Shown: positions 1-8,590, counted from the first letter of the stretch. The stretch is DNA of 13,000 nucleotides from Candidatus Zixiibacteriota bacterium (GCA_024275215.1 JAJRZO010000297.1:1-13000); one strand, 5' to 3'. Numbers and translations are program-made. The notes: generated by a model from the letters alone, not told the origin.

Positions 1-644
1 CGAGCGAACAGAGTAGCCCCTCTTTGCATCTTAACGCCGACATTTTCAGCACCGGAGAATTCGACCACACGGATATAATCACCAAACGGATCGGGTACAT
101 AAACGCCATCCTGCAGTCTGTACTCGCCCTGCCCATTTCCCACGCGAAGGAATGTTTCTGCGGTTCGATCGACGCCTTCCCTGCTCAACCGGTAGTTGAT
201 TGACATTTCCAGCAAACCATTTGAACTGCCGGCTCTGTAGTCAAACGATGTTGCTAATTGTGACTGCTCGTACTTCGTCGGAATGAAATAGTGGACTCTC
301 CGATGTCGTACGCTTAACCTTGCATTGGATGACCTGAACCCGCCAAGTCCCCGATACTGTGCCTCGATTTCGCGGGCATCGAACTCCCGTTCATACATAT
401 CGGACAACGCTTCATGATTTTCGTACGACAATCGTGTCTCAAATCCCCTGAATCCACAACTCCCGGAATATCGGTCGAATCGTCTTCCCAGTATGAGCGA
501 ACTGTACGCGCGAGAATCCGTTTCATCATTCCACTCGAATGATGCTTTAATATCAGACTTCGACCATTTCAAAGAAATCAGGTCTTCATAGAGACGACTC
601 GGTGAACCGCCAGGTGCCAGGTATGAACTATCTGTGTGTTGACT
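1..644 (-). pseudogene. In-frame continuation of the large barrel gene beyond the TAA stop
   Basis: Immediately after TAA at 645-647 the same minus-strand frame runs open for 214 codons to the left window edge (first codons AGT CAA CAC). The translation is barrel-like: alternating strands such as DLISLKWSKSDIKASFEW, ARLSVRHRRVHYFIP and LLEMSINYRLSREGV, then a Gly-Tyr motif (LRVGNGQGEYRLQDGVY, GDYIRVVEF) matching the one before the stop (GQGKGDYRYLGGGVYEY, GEYLPVVKI). No start codon with a ribosome site lies near the beginning of this segment, so independent translation is unlikely. I read it as the C-terminal part of the same gene, cut off by a nonsense change, a sequence error or, less likely, expressed by readthrough. 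The gene continues outside the window. Confidence 0.75.
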
Positions 645-2579
645 TTACGTCGGGATGACAAGAGTTCTTGCCGATCGCTCAGAATATCGATCTGTCCGAG
701 AAATACGGCCGCTAAATTCAGATATTGGATTCAATGTAAGGTCTGTCGAATATCTGTGAGCACCATAGCCGCCCATCACTCCAAAGTCTGATAAAAGCTT
801 TACTTTCTCTCCCATACGAAATACTTCAGAAAGGGATAATTGCAACACTCCATTCGCCATAGAGTCCGCAAGAATTCCCCAGTACCTGTCACGCTCGACT
901 CTATTTGATCTTCCCGGAAATGAAAACCTTTCGTCCTGCCATCTCGCATTAAAACCGAGAGCAAGATATACCTGCTCCGCGTAACTTCCCATCGGAGTCA
1001 AATTGAACCCGCCTGATAAATCCATGCCGTAGTTATCATCATCATCGCGTTCTGACAAAAGATTTCGATCGTGTCGAGATACCGTCCCGTTGAAATCAAG
1101 GCGAATGTGATCATCGCTGATAATCGTATTCATCGACAGTGCTGAAATGCTTTCGGGTAACGGGATTTTTACGACCGGAAGATACTCTCCTCCACCATCA
1201 GATACATATTCATAGACACCACCGCCAAGATAGCGATAGTCACCCTTTCCCTGTCCCATGAACGAGAATGATACCCGGTACCCCCCATTTCCCTTGCCAA
1301 CATATATGTAGATCGTATCAGAACCGGTGATCTCGGCATCATAATCTCCCTGCCCGGAATCAGCCTTGACCACACCGGATTTTACAGCCATTGACACATG
1401 ATCGCCTGCTGCCGAAAGTACACTGATGTCGTCAGGGGAAAGATTGTACTGCACCGGATCGTTTTCCGAGTCTGACTGTCTCACAAAATCAATTCTTGTC
1501 TGCAGCATTGAAGAACTGTCCCCATACATTGCACCACCAGCCACGAAGTCCTGCCTGTAGTTTTCATCGAGATACTCGAAGTCGGCTTCGATCCTTGATC
1601 TGCTCGTTATTGTAATTGCTGGGGAGAATGTTATTTCGCCGAGGAGGTAATCGATCTCGTAATCCGCATCCACTCCTCTGACGAGTGGCCTGCCATCCAG
1701 CCAGATTTGTTCTGTCGACGGCATGATCGAAACTGAGGATTGCCCTGTTTCCGGCAGCAATTTATAAGGTCCGGACAGACCATCTCGACCATATATCTTC
1801 TTTGTGGCATGTTTTGATTTGATTCCACCGGCGGTTGCATCAGCTTCGATTTTGCCGGCACTCACACTTGCGGTTGCTCCCTTGAGAGTCTTTTTCAACT
1901 GTCCATATACACCTGTATGTTTATCAAAATCAATATCACCAACACCTGCGCTGAAGTTTCTCGACGATAACCGCAAAGCGACCTTGTCAATCTCTCCGAT
2001 TGATGTCGATATACCGCCAACCTCAGGTGCAGCCTGATCCGACAGGACACCACTGATTTTCAAGCCCTCAGTCAGATAACCCTCTATCTGAACATTGAGA
2101 GTCTGCTTCAAATCGAGATCAGTTCCACTTCCAGCCTTGACTCCGAACGATTTGCTCCCGAATATCCTCAGCGATGTTGATCCTGATCTCGTCACCGGCA
2201 GGTGACGTGCCGATACCATATCTGAGGAATTGCTTGTCAGCTCTCGCGATGTCGCGACTCCCAACTTTCTCTTAAAATAGTACGATGGCACATCTACCCA
2301 GAAACGGCTGTATTGAATCGTTATGTCTGCAGGAAACTTCATCTCGCGTGTAATCTTCAGACTACCTGAATTCGCTTCGAGGATATATTCATTACTGTTA
2401 AGAACCTGATCGTTGATCTCAATGCGCAGAGAATTGCTGATGATGTTACGGCTTCTCAGCCTGATAACACCGGGAGATTCTTCAAAATGGAATTTCTCCC
2501 GAATGATCGGCAACTCACAATACAAAATATCCGGAGCGAGAAACAGGATAACGACGACAAAAAAAACCGAACGACGCAT
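645..2579 (-). CDS. Large outer-membrane beta-barrel-like protein, prematurely ended by an in-frame TAA
   Basis: 644 residues to the TAA at 645-647, starting at the ATG at 2579. The A of that ATG is the last base of the upstream TGA (TGATG), which suggests translational coupling; a GTG one codon earlier is the only near alternative. Signal peptide at 1-21 (RRSVFFVVVILFLAP). The rest is beta-rich with alternating Gly and aromatic residues. Residues 287-318 contain STEQIWLDGRPLVRG followed by DYEIDYLLGEITFSP, a pattern seen in large surface proteins of T9SS-bearing bacteria; a link to SprA/Sov translocon proteins is possible but unproven. Residues 427-476 are a Gly-Tyr-rich stretch (VGKGNGGYRVSFS, GQGKGDYRYLGGGVYEYV, GGEYLPVVKI). 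The protein ends at IPT without any terminal barrel strand, and the same frame continues past the stop with family-like sequence. This product is therefore most likely a truncated form of a protein of at least 859 residues. Confidence 0.75.
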   Translation of the reverse strand: MRRSVFFVVVILFLAPDILYCELPIIREKFHFEESPGVIRLRSRNIISNSLRIEINDQVLNSNEYILEANSGSLKITREMKFPADITIQYSRFWVDVPSYYFKRKLGVATSRELTSNSSDMVSARHLPVTRSGSTSLRIFGSKSFGVKAGSGTDLDLKQTLNVQIEGYLTEGLKISGVLSDQAAPEVGGISTSIGEIDKVALRLSSRNFSAGVGDIDFDKHTGVYGQLKKTLKGATASVSAGKIEADATAGGIKSKHATKKIYGRDGLSGPYKLLPETGQSSVSIMPSTEQIWLDGRPLVRGVDADYEIDYLLGEITFSPAITITSRSRIEADFEYLDENYRQDFVAGGAMYGDSSSMLQTRIDFVRQSDSENDPVQYNLSPDDISVLSAAGDHVSMAVKSGVVKADSGQGDYDAEITGSDTIYIYVGKGNGGYRVSFSFMGQGKGDYRYLGGGVYEYVSDGGGEYLPVVKIPLPESISALSMNTIISDDHIRLDFNGTVSRHDRNLLSERDDDDNYGMDLSGGFNLTPMGSYAEQVYLALGFNARWQDERFSFPGRSNRVERDRYWGILADSMANGVLQLSLSEVFRMGEKVKLLSDFGVMGGYGAHRYSTDLTLNPISEFSGRISRTDRYSERSARTLVIPT

Positions 2580-3553
2580 CACTCAGTGATTGCCGGGCGG
2601 AACACCGCCACCTTGTCGGCCCCCTGATCCGACACATATAACCAGCCATCATCGTCAACACAAACAGAATGTACATGCCTGAACTGATACTCACTCTGTC
2701 CGGTCGACCCAAATGAATAGAACACTTTGCCGTTAGAGGAATAAACCGACACACTGTTCTTCTGTCCATCAACGATAAAGATTCGATCATGGCGGTCTAT
2801 CCAGATTCCAGATGCCCCTGATAACTCGCCATCAAGAAGTGATCCGACATATCCATCGTAGTTGTCGAAAACAACTAAATTCTTTTTTTCACGATTAACA
2901 ACATACAGGTTATCCTTGCTGTCGAATGCCATCACCTGCGGATCAAGAAATCCACCTACTTCGGTTAACTCCGAGAGCAAACCGAATTCCGAATCGAACC
3001 TGACAATACGGCTGTTGTCAGGATCAGAAATATAGATGTCGCCAAATGAATTGACAGCGATGCTGGCGCTGCGTCCAATCGGGTATTCGACCGGCAAATC
3101 TCCAATAGTCACATCAGAAAGCCAGTTAAGATCATAGTCGAGGCGGACAATTCTGTCATTTGAACTGTCGAGAAGATAGAAGTTCACCCTGTCTGAAGTC
3201 CCAAGAGCTGTCGGTGAATTGAAGTTGTCCCTCGTGAAACCAAACCCTCCTGTCTCAGTAATAAAAGTCCCATCCGGCTTGACTTTTACGAGTCTGTTAT
3301 TGCCTGCATCGCAGATTATCAGGTTCCCCGACGGGTCAAGAGACAGCGCACCAGGACGGGACAGGGGACGAGTTCCAAGAGTACCTTGAATGTCATTAAC
3401 ATACACATAGCCTCTGATCGCTCTCGCAGGATGAATTTGTTGCCTCTCCGTTGTTCGTTTCGGTCCACATGACATCACGACAAACATCGCACAGATCACA
3501 ACCGTGACAGCAGGAATTAGTCTAAGCATCTTTATTTTGAACAGACTGATCAT
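2579..3553 (-). CDS. NHL-repeat lipoprotein, predicted six-bladed beta-propeller
   Basis: About 324 residues from the ATG at 3553; the ATG at 3529 gives 316 and is also possible. Neither has a clear Shine-Dalgarno. The frame stays open upstream to 3742, but that part overlaps the previous gene and carries no recognisable sequence. The N-terminus is a lipoprotein signal with a VVMSC lipobox followed by GPKR. Six NHL-type repeats follow, each with a D-x-x-G/D-N-L/I-Y/I-V...D-x-x-N-x-R/K-V/I-V-x-F/V pattern: PSGNLIICDAGNNRLVKV, then SNDRIVRL, FGDIYISDPDNSRIVRF, KDNLYVVNREKKNLVVF, HDRIFIVDGQKNSVSVY, and DGWLYVSDQGADKVAVF near the end. NHL propellers usually bind proteins, RNA or ligands rather than act as enzymes, and the lipid anchor puts this one on a membrane surface. 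The 58-base gap before it is the longest in the window. Its stop overlaps the next start. Confidence 0.85.
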   Translation of the reverse strand: MISLFKIKMLRLIPAVTVVICAMFVVMSCGPKRTTERQQIHPARAIRGYVYVNDIQGTLGTRPLSRPGALSLDPSGNLIICDAGNNRLVKVKPDGTFITETGGFGFTRDNFNSPTALGTSDRVNFYLLDSSNDRIVRLDYDLNWLSDVTIGDLPVEYPIGRSASIAVNSFGDIYISDPDNSRIVRFDSEFGLLSELTEVGGFLDPQVMAFDSKDNLYVVNREKKNLVVFDNYDGYVGSLLDGELSGASGIWIDRHDRIFIVDGQKNSVSVYSSNGKVFYSFGSTGQSEYQFRHVHSVCVDDDGWLYVSDQGADKVAVFRPAITE

Positions 3554-3611
3554 AAGGTCAATATGACAGCGGCGATGTTCGTGTGCAATAAGAATATCGG
3601 AGAACGAGTTC

Positions 3612-4391
3612 TCAGAAGATCCGACTGAATGTAAGACGAATCTCCGGCGAGTCTCCGATTGCATCCGGCCTGACCTCGATGTTGAAATTGGAAAACTGGT
3701 CGAGGAGTCTGCGATTGTGTCCTCCAGCGACACGCCACGCAAAAAATGCAGAGACTGCCCTGTTCAGCACAGCGGCAGCGAGGGCAAATCTGGCAGCGCG
3801 ATAATATGTCTTTGAATCATTCTTCAGATCACGATATGCTTTTCTTTCCTCATCGCTCTGCCATTGCCAATCCCATTCGGATGTTTCAGGATAGAATGGA
3901 TTAGTTCGCGTATACACACGCGAAAGTTTGTTGTAATCATCTCTGCTGTCATGAAACCCGACCATATCCCAGAAAGTGTCGTCTTTTCCTGTCGGATCTA
4001 CCCCGGCGTAAACAACTGCATATTCCATATAGTCGTTCTTCTTCCACTTCCCAAGCTGCCTGTTGAAAACCACCGCTGACCAGATTCCGATCTCGGCTGT
4101 CAGGAATCCGGCAGCTCTCATACGCGAGTCGCCGACATACACATCACCAAGTCCGGGGAGTAAAAGTGAGAGGAGCATTGCTTTGGATCGGGATTTATAA
4201 CCTTCCGGCTTCCCCGGGAGCAGAGAAGCTCCCGATGAAACTCCCCATTCACCACCAGCAGCCGCAAGAGATAATGGCGTCTGTGACGAAAAGAAATATG
4301 TGTTCGTGGTGACATCGACGGTTTCGGCACATACAGGTGCAACGATGAACGACATCAGAATCAGAACAACAACAGGGAGTGATCTTGACAT
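3612..4391 (-). CDS. DUF5683-like small membrane or envelope protein, copy 2
   Basis: 259 residues. Signal peptide at 1-22 (MSRSLPVVVLILMSFIVAPV, then CAE). A low-complexity spacer leads to the core at 67-110: SRSKAMLLSLLLPGLGDVYVGD, followed by a hydrophobic helix (AGFLTAEIGIWSAVVF). A second helix at about 197-219 (YRAARFALAAAVLNRAVSAFFAW) precedes strands ending IRLTFSRIF. The order of elements matches the gene just upstream: signal peptide, S-x-S/K-K-A...PGLG-x-x-Y-V-G, charged middle with Trp/Tyr, Ala-rich helix, beta tail with a final aromatic. The two are therefore paralogues or diverged subunits of one complex, although identity outside the motif is low. The middle segment (SEWDWQWQSDEERKAYRD) is rich in Trp and charged residues. 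Function is unknown. A conserved envelope partner of the neighbouring secretion and surface proteins is an inference from context. The stop is TGA. Confidence 0.7.
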   Translation of the reverse strand: MSRSLPVVVLILMSFIVAPVCAETVDVTTNTYFFSSQTPLSLAAAGGEWGVSSGASLLPGKPEGYKSRSKAMLLSLLLPGLGDVYVGDSRMRAAGFLTAEIGIWSAVVFNRQLGKWKKNDYMEYAVVYAGVDPTGKDDTFWDMVGFHDSRDDYNKLSRVYTRTNPFYPETSEWDWQWQSDEERKAYRDLKNDSKTYYRAARFALAAAVLNRAVSAFFAWRVAGGHNRRLLDQFSNFNIEVRPDAIGDSPEIRLTFSRIF

Positions 4392-4395
4392 TATA

Positions 4396-4401
4396 TTCCT
4401 T
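4396..4401 (-). promoter_or_regulatory. Shine-Dalgarno for the second DUF5683-like gene
   Basis: Reads AAGGAA on the minus strand, four bases before the ATG at 4391, within the 17-base gap after the preceding gene. Confidence 0.6.
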
Positions 4402-4408
4402 CGGCGCT

Positions 4409-5245
4409 CTAATAAAACTTATAGGTGAATGTTAATTGTGGGATTCGCTCACCATCTTTTCTCGCAAGTCTTGCCTTGACATTGATCTGAGAAAATGTGC
4501 TTTTGCTGCTATTGAATCTCTTGGCTGAAAGGGCGGCATCGAGCGCTGAAAGCACATGATTCGCAACAGAAATCATTGCCCAGGTTCTCGCTGTCTCGAA
4601 CTTGTTGTTGGCTTCGCCACGCATTCCCAGATACTGCTGACGCCGTGCGGAAACTCCACTTGCCCGGTTCACATCGTCCCACCCATACTCGAACTGATCC
4701 CATTTACCGACCATCTCGTAATACTGCTGTGTCTTTTCGCCTGGCAGGCTGTGGGTGAAACTGCTGTCGGAAGTGGTATTATGTGTCTCGATCAGCCAAA
4801 CCAAATACCGATCTGCAGACCAGTGTTCATCGGCGAATGCCTCGAATTCATCTTCTCTGTCCTGACCGTCTGTATGATTCGTGTAGTATTGAGTCCAGCT
4901 CAGGAGATCAGCCGCGAAAAACAGACCAGCTTTCCACTTCGAGCCGACATAGTACTCACCGAGTCCCGGCACAAGAAATGAATAGACAAACGCTTTGCTA
5001 ACTGAACGGTGCTCGACATCATAAACATCGCTGTCGAAAAACGGAAAATCGTTGTATTCGCTCGCATCCGCAAAGTTCATCGGATCAATATTACTCAGAG
5101 TATTGATCTTCTGCACATACGCTCCCTGATCGGCTTGCAGCATATCTCCGATGCCCTGCTTGCGTTTTTCGACCTGAGACGCACCGTGAATCGTCGTTAC
5201 CAGCAACAGCATCGAAAGAATCAGAATTATCGGGATACTACGCAT
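4409..5245 (-). CDS. DUF5683-like small membrane or envelope protein, copy 1
   Basis: 278 residues. Residues 1-21 form a signal peptide (MRSIPIILILSMLLLV). The recognisable core at 82-120 is SVSKAFVYSFLVPGLGEYYVGS followed by a hydrophobic helix (AGLFFAADLLSW). The 'PGLGxxYxG' element is typical of the DUF5683 family, common in Bacteroidota-like genomes and of unknown function. A second hydrophobic helix near 219-240 (TWAMISVANHVLSALDAAL) is followed by alternating strands ending LTFTYKFY. The terminal aromatic residue resembles an outer-membrane insertion signal, but the protein is too small and too helical for a normal barrel. It lies 22 bases after the M6 protease and 17 before a related gene, so it is in the same operon. 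The family assignment rests on the motif alone. No function can be given beyond an envelope location. The stop is TAG. Confidence 0.7.
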   Translation of the reverse strand: MRSIPIILILSMLLLVTTIHGASQVEKRKQGIGDMLQADQGAYVQKINTLSNIDPMNFADASEYNDFPFFDSDVYDVEHRSVSKAFVYSFLVPGLGEYYVGSKWKAGLFFAADLLSWTQYYTNHTDGQDREDEFEAFADEHWSADRYLVWLIETHNTTSDSSFTHSLPGEKTQQYYEMVGKWDQFEYGWDDVNRASGVSARRQQYLGMRGEANNKFETARTWAMISVANHVLSALDAALSAKRFNSSKSTFSQINVKARLARKDGERIPQLTFTYKFY

Positions 5246-5253
5246 CTATCATT

Positions 5254-5259
5254 CCTCCT
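5254..5259 (-). promoter_or_regulatory. Strong Shine-Dalgarno for the first DUF5683-like gene
   Basis: Reads AGGAGG on the minus strand, eight bases before the ATG at 5245. A nearer ATG at 5252 opens only four sense codons (ATG ATA GAT GCG) before TAG, so 5245 is the start. Confidence 0.75.
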
Positions 5260-5267
5260 GTCGTCGG

Positions 5268-8200
5268 TCATCTAACAACCGCGATCTTATGTGATTTCAC
5301 ATCTTTGTGACCATTTGAATTCGCCTCCAGCCGACAAATATACACACCGGACGGGTAACCATCAAGTTTCCATTCATGGTCATTCTGTATATTTCCGCTC
5401 GTCTCATCGGTTTCGTACACGAGCCGACCGGACAAATCGAATATTTGAATCTTCACAGTACCCGCACTTCTCAGTTCATATCTGATATTAGTGGTTTCAG
5501 TAGCAGGATTAGGCCAGTTGTAAAGTGTGACAATGAGATTGTCTCCGGCAGGCGATTCCGGCTTTATACCTGATGATCCCCGAAAATTGGAATTCGATGC
5601 CGACCTTCCGGTTGTTCGCCACGAGAGTTCGTCAGCGAGTGGACGACTCTTCATACGAAGGCCATACAGCCTGTTGTCTGCGCTAATCGTCAGCAGTTTT
5701 CCTTCATAACTGTTCGAGATGCTTCCCGGTATAGCTGCCGAACCAACATTGCGCCAGGAGCCTGCGAATCTCGGAAAGCCATCAACCATAATGCCATCCG
5801 CGCCAAATGCAAACAGTTCACCAAAACGAGTGCCGATAAGAATGTCAGGCACATCGTCACCATCAAGATCAGCCACGATTGGATTGACATCGATCATTCC
5901 CGCAGGCACATGAATATCAACATCGACTGGGAAATTCTCGAAAGGCGATCCGTTGTAATTATAGACATAGAGTTTGTTATCGCCAGCGAATATGATCTGA
6001 TATGCCGCCACTGTCGGATCGAGCGCAGCGGTCACAACATTGCCGTCCAGACTGTCGCATACTTTGATCTCTTTGACCAAGTATTCATCTGACTCTGAAG
6101 ACCTGCTCATCAGGATGTCCAGGTACCCATCGGATGTAAGGACAGCGAAGTCGGTTCCGTTTACACCATCGAGATCAGCGGCGGTAAAGCTTACAAGGTT
6201 CGCTGAACCGAAATCATGAATAGTCGATGACGGATAACGGACAAGAGCAGAGTGCCCATCCGCTCCAATGCCGATAAAGTAAGAGTGGTGTGAGTCATTG
6301 TCGATTGCGAATTGCACCGCATAGGCATCGGTTATAACCGCTTGCATGTTATTCGACGGATCGACAAGATGCAGAGTGCTGTCGGCATATCCGACAAGCA
6401 AATCGTACGACGACTGTTCCTGACTGACAGCAACCGGACCAGACACAACTTCAGCAGGTCCTTCATATTTCTCTACCAAATCCGCTCGCCCGTTTTCGTC
6501 GTTATCGGTCAACTGCCAGATATATATATTGCCTGAGCTTGTTCCAACAGTCACTTCGGAGATTCCGTCATTGTTATAGTCGAACAGCAGTGGAGGCGTG
6601 GTTATAACTTCATCGTCGCCAACCGATGCAACCGACCTGAGAGTGTCGATAATAAAACCACCACCCTGTAGCGTATCGCCATAAAATACGAAAACCGTAT
6701 CAAGAATGGCTTCGCCGGGAAGGGGTTCAATGATTGGCGAACCGTCAGATTGCATCGCGATTACATGCTTTCTTCCCGATACGAAAATCTCCTCCGTACC
6801 ATCGAAATTATAATCGGCAAGAACTGGCGCGAAACGGGAGCGTTCAACAAATTTCGGAAAGCCATCCAGTTTTGATCTAAGCCTGACATCGAATGTCATA
6901 ACAATATCGTTTTTCGAAATGTTATATATCTCTATTCCCGTATTAGCGCCGGTATTTGAACGGGTTGACGGGTTTGTGGTCGGCCCGAATGTTGTGTTGT
7001 TGCCTTCCACGAAAAACTCATCAGGCTTGCCGAATCCGGTGCGATAGTTTCCGCCGAAATCAATTATGCCATCGGCTTCGACAAGCGAGACAAATCTTGT
7101 GTTTTCCCACCAGACTGAGTCGATGCAAAGTCCGAGATCATTCGGCACTTTGCATGGATAATAATTGTACCACTGCAACTTATTGTCAAAGAAATTATTC
7201 ACGCCGTTAAGATCATAGTCAAGATACGCGCGCGTTTCGTCAACATGATAAATCACTATGCCTGCTCCCGGAACGAAGAAATCATAATCTCGTGTCAGAC
7301 GTTTTTCATCCTGCGCACTGGGTCCCATGATAATGCCTGTCGCAGTATCCGCGAACAGTTGCGAACCGCCATCACGATCCGAATCGAATTGACGATTTTC
7401 GATCAGGTAGTATTCCAAATCGCTTATCGGCACTTTGATGACCTGTGGCTCATTGGTTAGAAGCTCAGCAGCGGCAACAGGCTGATTGTTGACATGCGAG
7501 ACTTCTACTACATCTACAAAACCAAGAAACGCTCTCGACCATGCGTCAGGATAGACAGGCAGCGCATCGATCACGAATCGAGTCCTGTCGGCGTCGGGGA
7601 AATATATCTCAGCCGAAGTCCCGCGCCCCTGATTATCCATCAGCGAAAAATCACCGATCTGGGTCATGAATGTCCGTGAATCATATAAGTCAACCAGTCC
7701 GAGTTGATGGCCGAACTCGTGTGCCATCACACCGTTCAGGGCTATCACGCGTTGATCCTGAGATGTCGCTTCTGGCATCAGGACAGCCTCTGTGATCGTG
7801 TCAGTTCCCCCATCTACAACAGCGAAATGCTGCGGATCGACATGGATGAAACCTGTGTAAAGATCATTTGGAGTATTAGTAGGTGAGGACGACAGATTCA
7901 TCTGCTGGTCGGCGCCGGCATGGAAAATCACAACTGCATCGTACTCGCTGAAATCAATATCATCATCGGTATCCGCTTTCACGAGAGCATCCTGAAAAAA
8001 TTCGGCAAGCCCATCAAAAGGACTCTGCGACCCGTAATAAGAGATTGTCTTGTCAAGCGTATAGACAGAATCATCATCCGCGGGGAACACTGTGCTGACA
8101 AGCGTGACACGATCTTTCGATACGGTATGCCAGTATTGATTCAATGCTCTCAGATGTGTTTCAAAATACCGCTTGTTATGCGGAGCCATATCGATTTCGT

Positions 8201-8564
8201 GCTCTTCATCAGCGATAAATTGCGACGAGGTACGCATATCAAAATGACCATTTCCTGTCGTGCTCGGATCGTCAGGATTCTCGAGCGCAAACTGCACACG
8301 AATTGCACAAATCTTTATAGTAATTGATTCGTCAATCGCAAGGGCGGCATCAGGCAAAGCAAACGGCGCTTTGCGCTGAAGACCGAGAAGATTTTTATGC
8401 GATACAGAACTCCGGAAATTCTGTCGCATTTCACTCTGGGTACGCTCATCAGTATCAATCCGCTGCTTGCTTGTGATCCTAAGCATACCGGTTGCGGCAA
8501 AAGTCACGCTCTGCAGGATCATAACCAGAACAAGCACAGATGCAGTGGTGTTAATCCGTTTCAT
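5268..8564 (-). CDS. Secreted M6-family metalloprotease with FG-GAP/VCBS-like repeats and T9SS sorting domain
   Basis: 1098 residues from the ATG at 8564, chosen because it begins a clean signal peptide (MKRINTT, then a hydrophobic run ending TFAATG). A GTG at 8591 overlapping the porV stop would add nine residues and has a GGAAG upstream, so it cannot be excluded. The zinc site HEFGHQLGLVDLYD lies at about 282-295, with a candidate Met-turn SLMD at 307-310. The layout fits M6 (immune inhibitor A-like) endopeptidases, and the protease part ends near 562. Residues 565-970 hold Asp-rich repeats typical of FG-GAP/VCBS propellers (DYNFDGTEEIFV, DYNNDGISEVTVG, DLDGDDVPDILIG). The last 90 residues are a T9SS type A sorting domain (LYNWPNPATETTNIRYEL, VKIQIFDLSGRLVYE, SGVYICRLE). 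The protein is therefore expected at the cell surface or outside, released or anchored by PorU/PorV encoded just upstream. Catalytic residues look intact and the target is unknown. The stop is TGA. Confidence 0.85.
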   Translation of the reverse strand: MKRINTTASVLVLVMILQSVTFAATGMLRITSKQRIDTDERTQSEMRQNFRSSVSHKNLLGLQRKAPFALPDAALAIDESITIKICAIRVQFALENPDDPSTTGNGHFDMRTSSQFIADEEHEIDMAPHNKRYFETHLRALNQYWHTVSKDRVTLVSTVFPADDDSVYTLDKTISYYGSQSPFDGLAEFFQDALVKADTDDDIDFSEYDAVVIFHAGADQQMNLSSSPTNTPNDLYTGFIHVDPQHFAVVDGGTDTITEAVLMPEATSQDQRVIALNGVMAHEFGHQLGLVDLYDSRTFMTQIGDFSLMDNQGRGTSAEIYFPDADRTRFVIDALPVYPDAWSRAFLGFVDVVEVSHVNNQPVAAAELLTNEPQVIKVPISDLEYYLIENRQFDSDRDGGSQLFADTATGIIMGPSAQDEKRLTRDYDFFVPGAGIVIYHVDETRAYLDYDLNGVNNFFDNKLQWYNYYPCKVPNDLGLCIDSVWWENTRFVSLVEADGIIDFGGNYRTGFGKPDEFFVEGNNTTFGPTTNPSTRSNTGANTGIEIYNISKNDIVMTFDVRLRSKLDGFPKFVERSRFAPVLADYNFDGTEEIFVSGRKHVIAMQSDGSPIIEPLPGEAILDTVFVFYGDTLQGGGFIIDTLRSVASVGDDEVITTPPLLFDYNNDGISEVTVGTSSGNIYIWQLTDNDENGRADLVEKYEGPAEVVSGPVAVSQEQSSYDLLVGYADSTLHLVDPSNNMQAVITDAYAVQFAIDNDSHHSYFIGIGADGHSALVRYPSSTIHDFGSANLVSFTAADLDGVNGTDFAVLTSDGYLDILMSRSSESDEYLVKEIKVCDSLDGNVVTAALDPTVAAYQIIFAGDNKLYVYNYNGSPFENFPVDVDIHVPAGMIDVNPIVADLDGDDVPDILIGTRFGELFAFGADGIMVDGFPRFAGSWRNVGSAAIPGSISNSYEGKLLTISADNRLYGLRMKSRPLADELSWRTTGRSASNSNFRGSSGIKPESPAGDNLIVTLYNWPNPATETTNIRYELRSAGTVKIQIFDLSGRLVYETDETSGNIQNDHEWKLDGYPSGVYICRLEANSNGHKDVKSHKIAVVR

Positions 8565-8590
8565 CGTTGATCTTTTAATTACACTCGTCA

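Noticed and set aside
645..647. Recoding of TAA as a sense codon, by an altered genetic code or by selenocysteine/pyrrolysine insertion
   Set aside because: Six other genes in the window (about 3,400 codons) contain no in-frame TAA, although none of them ends in TAA either. Selenocysteine uses TGA and pyrrolysine TAG. One isolated TAA fits a mutation or sequence error better.
3560..3588. Sigma70-like promoter ahead of the NHL gene (TTGCAC, 17-base spacer, CATATT on the minus strand)
   Set aside because: The -10 match is weak and the start point would fall almost on the first ATG. Promoter sequences in this lineage may also differ from the E. coli consensus. It is possible, but not supportable from sequence alone.
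3600..3613. Palindrome GAGAACGAGTTCTC with 6-base arms at the end of the second DUF5683-like gene, as an operator or terminator
   Set aside because: The arms are short, the loop is two bases and there is no T-run. Palindromes of this size are expected by chance several times in 13 kb, and this one overlaps a coding end.
3554..3742. Longer start for the NHL lipoprotein gene, back to 3742
   Set aside because: The extra residues overlap the preceding gene's coding sequence, show no signal peptide or family sequence, and would bury the lipoprotein signal inside the protein.
4556..4981. Plus-strand open frame of 141 codons opposite the first DUF5683-like gene
   Set aside because: Antisense shadow of a gene with a clear signal peptide, Shine-Dalgarno and family motif. 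Its own product has no domain features.
7920..8327. Plus-strand open frame of 135 codons opposite the metalloprotease
   Set aside because: Antisense to the conserved protease domain. The translation is rich in Arg, Ile and Cys, as expected for a reverse-strand shadow.
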